Source of the DNA: Massospora cicadina
Taxonomy: Eukaryota > Entomophthoromycota > Entomophthoromycetes > Entomophthorales > Entomophthoraceae
Direction: 5' to 3'
DNA length: 64,000 nucleotides
Assembly (NCBI GenBank): GCA_022478985.1
Contig: JAKSZP010006602.1
Location: forward strand, 186,001 to 250,000
Under the pieces are notes generated by a model. It worked only from the letters and a program-made list of their open reading frames with translations. It was not told where the DNA came from and ran no database searches. Below, one piece after another: positions 56,729 to 64,000 of the stretch. The translations under genes and the position numbers were made by a program. Every line of letters starts with the position of its first letter. Positions within the stretch are counted from its first letter, which is position 1.

Positions 56729-57829
56729 ATTATAAGGGATAGTGATCACCATATTTCCCTCCCATTGCATCAATGGTCATTAGCTCCTGTACAACCTTCT
56801 TCTGGACTTCATTCAACCACCGGAATCGCAATACAATCATTTGGCATGATTTTGGGATGTTGAAATTGGTGTTGTGGCATCATATCTAATTTGCACATGT
56901 CAGTTTGCACTAAAGCTAAAGGTAATCTATATGAGGACAGAAACCTTAAAAAACATTTGGAAACCTTATTCACAAAAAAATTTTACTTTAAGAAAATAAC
57001 AAAGCATACCATAGTATCTAGTATTGATAGTGGCTTGAGTAGCTTGCGGTTTAGTAATTGTTGTCATAGGTAGGCTTTCTGGTACTACTATCAAAAATTA
57101 GATCCACTTCCATAATGACAATCCATTCATTATATGCTGAATAAAAACATCAAGGTTCACAATAATGCAAAAAATCTAATTAAGCAGCACTTAAGGATTA
57201 TACATATCTGCATTGTATTTATAAAGTTAGGGAGACAAATGCTTAAGACTCAGGGAATATACAACAGTTAGCACTCCATCATATACCAACAATATAGGGA
57301 CAATAGTCCAAGGATGATAAAACATTATTTAAGACCCATCCTTGGTTGGGGCTGAGGCTAGAAAGTAATATAAAAACATGAATAAGCAATTTATTATGAC
57401 CATGGCCGCTGAGGCGAGGTAAATCAATTTAATTTAGGGAGATGTGGTTTTGTGGCGGGGTGGTGAGTAATTAATCATACCCTTTTGATAATGAGTATAA
57501 TTAGTATAGCGACTGATAAACCTAAAGCAACATTTGCAGTGTTGATGCTACATGCCATAGTTAGTAAATGTTAGTATGACAAGATTGATATTGGAGCAAA
57601 GGTAAGTTTGATCAAAGAATCAGTATAGCTATCTGTTAGATAGTATATAGTGAATAGTTATTTTGTTCACATATTTAATCAGAACAAATATGAACATTTC
57701 CCCCATTTTGTAAAGTCATAGAAAACGTGTGAGGGTCAATTGATTTTTCGAGAATATAATACTATTAGCTAGTTCTCTGATGGTATCTCTAAGAGACTTA
57801 GCATGCACTAATTAATAAGATAGACCTGA
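56729..57829. other. Unassigned AT-rich interval
   Basis: No gene, RNA or repeat recognised. The first 200 bases may contain a few broken minus-strand codons, but no family could be named. Confidence 0.4.
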
Positions 57830-57834
57830 TATGG

Positions 57835-58414
57835 TGTTGGAGATTCAACTGCAATGACCAATTATAATCAAGATCAAGATTTGGTGTCTCAGTCAAATAA
57901 GATCTTAAAAACCCCGTCAGAGATATCCAATTCTTGGATAGACTGATGATTGACCCTTCAGAGTTATTGGCCTCTTCTGAAGGATGAGGCTAAGCAATCC
58001 AAAGGGACTAATCAATCTGAAGGGGCTAAGCCCTCTACAAGAAGTTTGATCCCATCTAATAAGAACCTTATCAGATCTGACCATCACAAGTATATTAATA
58101 ATCATCATCAATATCAGCCCTCCGTTAGAAAAGATCTTACCTTGGTTGAAGCACGAATGGTCCCCACTAAGAACTATGAAATCTAGCCTTATAAATATCC
58201 CTCATTTTTAATTAATAAAGTAACACTTCTTTTGTCTCACGTAGCTTAATTTTGGCCAACTTATAACTAAGTTCAATATTCCATTTGGTTTTTGTTATTT
58301 CAAAGAAACTAATAACATTATTGCCTTGTTTCCACCTTTTCTAGAGCCGTGAAACTAATATTTTTGTAGCCTTTGTAGCACCTGAATATTGCAATTTCTC
58401 ACAAAATTCCAATA
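57835..58414 (+). repeat. Solo LTR of the Gyp3 family
   Basis: A 580-bp segment starting TGTTGGAGATTCAACTGCAA and ending ATTCCAATA, homologous to the Gyp3 LTRs. Exact TATGG repeats flank it (57830-57834 and 58415-58419), so both ends are certain. A solo LTR forms by recombination between the two LTRs of an inserted element. Confidence 0.93.
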
Positions 58415-58419
58415 TATGG

Positions 58420-58975
58420 TCTTTCAGAGTGTGAGCATCAGTAGACTTTTCTCTACATTTTTAAAGGACCCTTTCCATATGTGTTCCAGTTTTCTAGTCC
58501 TTATAAAAACATAATTATAATAGAAACCCAACTCCTATGGCAAAAAATGGTAAGTTCTGTCAATTCTGTTTATTGCATTGCAAGCCTTGATCTTTCATGC
58601 CAGCGTGTTAGAGTAAGCTTAACATTGCTATGGATTATGGTTCGCATGAGGTTCTCAATATACTTAAGTTAATCTTTCATTCTCTCCATGGATGTATGAG
58701 TATAGAACAGGAGGGAGCTCAGGATGCTTACTATTTATTTAACTGAAATGGTAATTGCCATATCAATGAGTAAAAGCTGATATTAAAAGCAAAAGGGGAG
58801 GGCAAACAAGATTCCAACTTTCTGATTTTTTCATGTTATGTTCTGCAATATACCAAAAAAAGTATTGCTTACCCACTCCACCATGCTAATAGCTTCAGGG
58901 TTTTAGGCGTGAACAATGCCCCTCAAAATCTCATCAAGACATCAATATTAGGTATTATATAAGATGTAAAGTTAA
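58420..58975. other. Unassigned AT-rich interval before LINE-E
   Basis: No recognisable feature. It ends at the LINE-E 5' end. Confidence 0.4.
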
Positions 58976-59069
58976 AACTTTTCTTTCTCGTTGCAATCAC
59001 TTTTGCAACCTATTCAATTCAAGTCTGAATCTAGTTTGATAATCTCACAGAGGAGATTAGTCTGCGCCC

Positions 59070-60269
59070 ATGTCAGGGAGCAGTTGGGCAAGCAAGGTAA
59101 GAGGAGCAGGTGGAAGGCCCACGGCCTCCAACGTTTGAAAACGCCCTGGAGAATCTGGCGGAATAGACAAAAATCTTAAAACTGGCGGTCACAATTTCCC
59201 CGGAGATACTCACATGGCAAGCACGATGCAACCAGTACATCAACACGCCACACTCCCAGCCACTTTCTTAAGTGGAATTTAGAGTCCGCATATTTCTGGA
59301 CATCCAAAAAATGGCCTTATGGGAAAAATTTTGTGAATATGTGCACACAATTTTCCTGACCGCGGTGTACGTTGCACCTCACTCCATGTCATGCAGTTGG
59401 CTGGACCTAGGTTTTAAAAGCAAAAAGGCAGCAGACAAGGCTGCAGCGATTCACATAGTGGTCAACCTCCCCAAAGGGCAATGGGCTTTCAAAACCAAAT
59501 GCACCAGATGGACAAAATCAAACCAAATTTTCCTCACGTTTGACTTATTGCCTACTATGGTAAAACGTGACATTTTGGAACAACACCTGAAAGATGGTCT
59601 CGCCATATATGGCGAAATACAATCTTTCAAAATACAATGCTTCACGCTGATGCCACACCTGTGCACTGGCAAAGCCATCGCAGTCCTGACCCCAACTGAG
59701 GAGATCATGAAGGACCTAACCCAGATTCGCATTCCACTTTTATTGATATTGCAGGGCATACCACCCACCCATTCCAGGTGACCGTGGACAGAGCGCCCCC
59801 CATTTGCACCCACTGTGATGCATTCAGCCATAAGGCGCACACATGCCCCATCAAGGAGGGCGTCACATTCCAAGAGCACCCCTTGGTGGCCATGGCCAGC
59901 AGAGAGGCGCACTACGAACCAACTGCAAGTACCAAAGAGGCTTTCCCATGGGGAGCACAAGGCTGCTACCTACTGGTAAAGCCTATCTCCCTGCAAGAGC
60001 AGAAGAAGGCCAAGCAGGCCCACAGGGCCGCGGCCAAGGAAGCGGCCAAAGCCACCACCGCTATCCCACACTCCCAACGTCAGGAGGACATTGAAACCTT
60101 CGTGGTGGAAGCAACTCGGGAATCCATCAACCAATCAGATTGGGAAGCCCATGCCAAATGGGCCACTCAATCTGAGGATCTGATGGGGGACTCAATCTCA
60201 CCCAATCATTGCACCCAAGCTCCAGTCAAAACTGACTTGGGACCCATCCCAACTGAAAAAAAAATTTGA
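59070..60269 (+). pseudogene. LINE-E ORF1 remnant
   Basis: The ATG at 59070 gives MSGSSWASKVRGAGGRP as in LINE-D. The frame is lost by a TGA at about 59136 and a frame change near 59175-59185, and ATTTAG replaces TTTGG near 59278. It is open at 59272-59781 with the RRM-like region (FLTFDLLPT, AIYGEIQSFKI, GKAIAVLTP), shifts again near 59735, and is open to 60269 with the knuckle CTHCDAFSHKAHTC (near 59802-59843). Codon 53 is CGA here, the ancestral state of the LINE-D stop. Confidence 0.88.
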
Positions 60270-60486
60270 CCTGCTCAATGATGCACTGAACTCATCCGCA
60301 CCACAAAAAATTCGTCCAACATCAGGAAAACAAAAAGCGAAGGCTAAAGCCAATGCAACTCTTTCCACAAAAATTAACAAAAATCCTGATAGTGTTGCTG
60401 CTAACACCCGCGCTGCTGTGAAGGCCCATGGGGATCTAGAGGAGGCTGGTGGGCCCGGGTGCCCACCCCCTCAAACCTAAGGTGCG

Positions 60487-63400
60487 ATGGGGGAAACCTT
60501 CACTTTAGGGATGTTGAATATTTCTGGACTCAAGGCCTCCCTGTCCCGGGCTAGGAAACTGAGTTTTTTACAAACAATTTACCCGTGGATATCCTGGCCA
60601 TCCAGGAGTCCCACTGTCCACGAGGTTCCGAGGAAACTTGGAAAACAATGCTCCTCCCATCCCTATCCTTTTGGTCAAAGCACTATGGAGTGCTAATTTG
60701 GAAAATAATTTTTTCAAATTTGTATCCTCAGAAACATTCCTAAATGGCTGAGTGCTCGTTGTCACTTTCTTGTGGGCCAATGTAGTGCACGCAATCATCA
60801 ACATCTATGCCCCAAATGGTGCCCATGAGCATCAGGAATTTTTCTCATCGGTCAAATCCCTCCCACTACCCCCAGATTCTTTCCTAGTTGGTGACATGAA
60901 CTGTTGGCTAACCACACCAACGGACCAGTGGCCTTCCTCACCCCACACCCCCCAGGGTCACGTAGAACTGCGCATTCTAAAGGCCACCCTCATGTTAATG
61001 GATGAGCTGCCACGACATGCCCTGCTGCTCAAAAACATGATGCATCCCCACGACCACAACGGCCAATTAAGGTCCATGACCCGCATCGACCTTATCCTAA
61101 TGCTGGTGAAATTCCAGCCCCACAACTCCCACTTCAAAACAACAAAAATGGAATTCTCCGACCATCGACTGGTCTTGATAACCTACCACCTACCTGTCAC
61201 AGTTGCTAAGGCCCCACATTGGTGCAAAATCCGCCCCCCTGAGCTCGCGTCACCAGGATTTTCCAAATGGGTGGAAGAGGCAACTTTGGCAAAAAAGTTT
61301 GTTGCACCATTTTGTGTGGACCCCATTTCCACATGGGCAACTTTCAAAGAGGACACCATCTGCCACTCTCGCCATCTCTCCTCCAGACGCTCATGAGCCA
61401 CATCGGCAGTTATCTCGCGCGCTCTGGCAGAGTTGGCACACTTGGAGTCCAACATCCCAGTTATAGGATACAGCCCTGCATGGGGCCAGAAGTGGGCGGA
61501 GGCAGCCGCCCACCTCAACGCACTTGAAAGGCAACACAAACATCAGGTTTGTGTTCAATACAGGGCCACACACAACACAAAAGGTGTCAATTGCACCGCA
61601 TATTTCTTTAGAAAATTTTTGCACCACGCCAGAGCGTGGCTTGCACACAGGTGCGAAGATCAGATAATTCCATTGCGGATACACTGGCCAAAGTGGCAAT
61701 TGAAATGCAAAAATATTACTCTGAGTTGTACCGAGCTAAACCAATTCAGCTGGCTGAAGTGGTGGAATTTCTTGACTGAGCCCACATCTACACTATTTTC
61801 TGATACCTGGAAATAATGAATTTAATTACTCTGAACGTTTTATGAACAGCCATTCGCGGTGTGCCATACCAAAAATGCCCAGGCCCAGATGGCATTCCAT
61901 ATGAGTTCTACAAAAAATATTTCAAATATATATCCCCATTGCTGCTCGCCTCACTTAACCAAAGCCTGTATGAAATGCGCCTCCTACCAGGAGGACATGA
62001 GGCCAAACTGTCTCACTCTTCAAGAAAGGGGATAAGCTAGACTTAGCCAACTGGCGCCCCATTTCTCTAACAAACACAGACACTAAAATTTTAACAAAAA
62101 TTATGGCTAACCAATTAGGGACTGTAGCATCTGCCACCATCTCCCCAAAACAAGTTTAGTTTCATCCCCAGAAGGTCGATTTGGGATAATGTGCACTCTG
62201 TGGCTAATGTATGTCAGTCCACAGCCTCTGGGGCACTTGTAGTCTTGGACCAACAAAAGGCCTATGATAGAGTAAACTGGGAATACTTCAGGGCCTGCCT
62301 CCATCAATTCCGCCTACCCCCTCGCTTCATCAACTGGGTGATGCTGCTCACTGAATCTGCAACAATGGCAGTGCGTGGCCCTGGCTTCCTAACGGAAGTA
62401 GTCCGCCCTCAAAGGGGCTTGCGACAAGGGGACCCCTCAGCCCACTCTTATACAACTTCAGCCTTGACCCACTACTTCAAAACGTGAATGCCCGCCTCAC
62501 TGGGGTCCATGCACCAGGTCAAGCCCCAGTCAAGATGATGGCGTTTGCAGATGATTGTGTGGTTGGGGTGCCTAATAATCAAGATGCACGCGCGCTTGAA
62601 GCTCTCATCCAGGAGTATTCCTGGGTAAGTAATGCAGCACTGAATGCTTCCAAAACCGAAATCATCCTCCTTAGTCGGTTTCATAACTGCTCGACCCCAG
62701 CAATTAGTTCCCAACCCGGCCCATCTGCTCTCCCACATCCATGCCCTACCAACTCAACACACACCGCACCACTGGTGCTCCCCTTCATGCCACGTCCTAC
62801 CATAGGACCAGTACACCATCTGGGCGTGTGGATGGAGGCAGGCGGATATTCATCAGCAGTAATGGAGTGCCGTATTCTGGACAACGTGATAAAGCAAATC
62901 GCCTCTCTCAGAGCCCACCCTACTTCCCTTACTGGCAGGGTTGTTTTAGCCAACTCTATGCTCCTATCCAAAGTCTGGTTCAGAGCCCACGCCATCCCCT
63001 TCTCCCCAAGCTTCTTCAAATCCCTGTATGCCTTGCTGCAAGGATGGCTTTGGTCAGGCCGCCCTTCACCAGAGCGGCTAGAGGTCATGTTTGGCCCTCA
63101 TCATCATGATGGCATGGGCCTTCTTGACTTCAAAGCCCATGCTGCCAAGATCCTGGGCACCTGGATCGCGGCCATCACCGCCCCTACACTCCCCTCCCAA
63201 CACTGGTCCCGCGCAGCCCGCTCCAACTTCTCCCAAGCCATGGGCCAAAACAACCCATCGAACCCCCACTCCCTGATGATCTACCTCGCTTCACACCCAT
63301 CGACCACAGGCCCTCATGGGACTAAAACCCACTACAAACGAATCCTACTCTCCATGCGGAGCGCTGAGTGGAGAATTTGTATTAGCGGACACACAGCCCA

Positions 63401-64000
63401 GAGAGGCCGCCCCTCTCCTCAGTTCACACAAGAGTTACAGGGGCTACCCATCCAAGATGGCGTAATCCCCACACGGCCCCATGTCCTATCCAGGGTGGAC
63501 TACCTGGACATGATGGACATCCTTTACTCCATTGAGACCCAAAAAACTATCTGGAAATATGTACATCACCCTCTGTTGAAGCCTCAAGTCCGCTCTCATG
63601 TGTGGCGCTGCCTGAGGCGGGTGTATCATACAGCTGAGCGCTCTAATGCTTTACACTCATCCTGTGTCATGTGTGGCCAGTATGGAACGCTGTTCCACCG
63701 CCTGGAGAAGTGCCCTACCTCTAAAGTGATATGGCGCGAAGTTCAACGTCTGCTGGGCCAGGATCAAATGCATCCCTTCAGTCTGTCAAGAGATATGTTT
63801 GCTCTATCAATGGCCTCCTCCCTTCCACCCTCCCTCCGTGCTCTGGTGGTTGCAATCGCCATGTGGACCATCCACACGATTGTCTTAGATGCCATCGCAG
63901 GCTCCACCCCACCCTCCCAGAAACTGTCCACAGATTCCGGTCTCATTTGGTGGACCACTTTCAAGCGTGGATGTTTGGATACCTCCCACCGCGTCAATGA
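60487..64000 (+). pseudogene. LINE-E ORF2 (3' end outside window)
   Basis: The start is MGETFTLGMLNISGLK at 60487. Endonuclease motifs: DILAIQESH (after a frameshift near 60575), GDMNCWLTT (near 60891), TRIDLI, FSDHRLVLITY (near 61155). RT: CPGPDGIPYEFYKKYF, NWRPISLTNTD, VLDQQKAYDRVNW, FADD at 62544-62555. C-terminal finger SCVMCGQYGTLFHRLEKC (CX2CX7HX4C, near 63661-63714) is intact. It shares with LINE-D the frameshift near 60575, the TGA at 61393-61395 and the deletion near 62434, and adds its own lesions near 61770, 61840, 62000 and 62155. Confidence 0.92.

Larger units (their letters stand above)
58976..64000 (+). mobile_element. LINE-E, L1-like LINE, runs off the window
   Basis: It begins AACTTTTCTTTCTCGTTGC exactly as LINE-D and follows it collinearly through ORF1 and ORF2 to the window end, equivalent to LINE-D position about 38940. 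Long stretches are nearly identical to LINE-D (for example 59940-60250 against 34890-35205). Its 5' flank differs from that of LINE-D, so the two are separate insertions. The 3' end and TSD are outside the window. Confidence 0.95.

Overview
This window looks like a repeat island from a fungal nuclear genome, probably a basidiomycete. I found no host gene, rRNA, tRNA, CRISPR array or bacterial operon structure. Nearly all recognisable sequence is decayed retrotransposon. Two classes dominate: an L1-like LINE family (ORF1 with RRM-like region and CCHC knuckle; ORF2 with AP-endonuclease, reverse transcriptase and a C-terminal CCHC finger) and several Ty3/gypsy LTR families (gag, protease, dUTPase-like domain, RT, RNase H, integrase). 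The fungal call rests on this combination; dUTPase-bearing Ty3/gypsy elements are known from basidiomycetes such as Phanerochaete. It is an inference, not a proof.

Left third (1-25 kb). A minus-strand gypsy, Gyp1, is the oldest layer (2901-4815, 17769-18566). LINE-A (1-2900) sits in its integrase. LINE-C (4816-17768, minus) is inserted upstream of its RT domain with a 16-bp target-site duplication (TSD). Gyp2 (6169-15312, plus, both LTRs) is inserted inside LINE-C with a 5-bp TSD. Gyp3 (18567-25422, minus, both LTRs) interrupts the Gyp1 protease region.

Middle (25-40 kb). Unassigned AT-rich sequence, a plus-strand gypsy pol relic without recognised LTRs (Gyp4, 27345-29675), and a minus-strand ORF1-like element named X here (32066-33919, with a possible continuation at 39206-39650), interrupted by a full-length LINE-D (33920-39190) flanked by a 15-bp TSD.

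Right third (40-64 kb). A gypsy 3' end (Gyp5, 40464-41450), a second copy of X (41468-43920) carrying a solo LTR (42996-43755), Gyp6 (43921-50303, plus, both LTRs), the 5' part of another minus-strand gypsy (Gyp7, about 50400-56723) whose LTR carries an inverted solo LTR (55908-56488), a further solo LTR (57835-58414), and LINE-E (58976 to the window end).

No element is intact. Every gag, pol, ORF1 and ORF2 has stops, frameshifts or lost catalytic residues, so the genes no longer work together; they record successive bursts of insertion. The notable biology is a dUTPase-like domain retained in five of the gypsy copies, collagen-like Gly-X-Y tracts in the Gag of two of them, non-canonical TG...TA LTR ends supported by TSDs, an RT-less ORF1-type element in two copies, and two LINE copies sharing the same ORF2 lesions. 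Element names (LINE-A, Gyp1, X and so on) are mine and local to this window.
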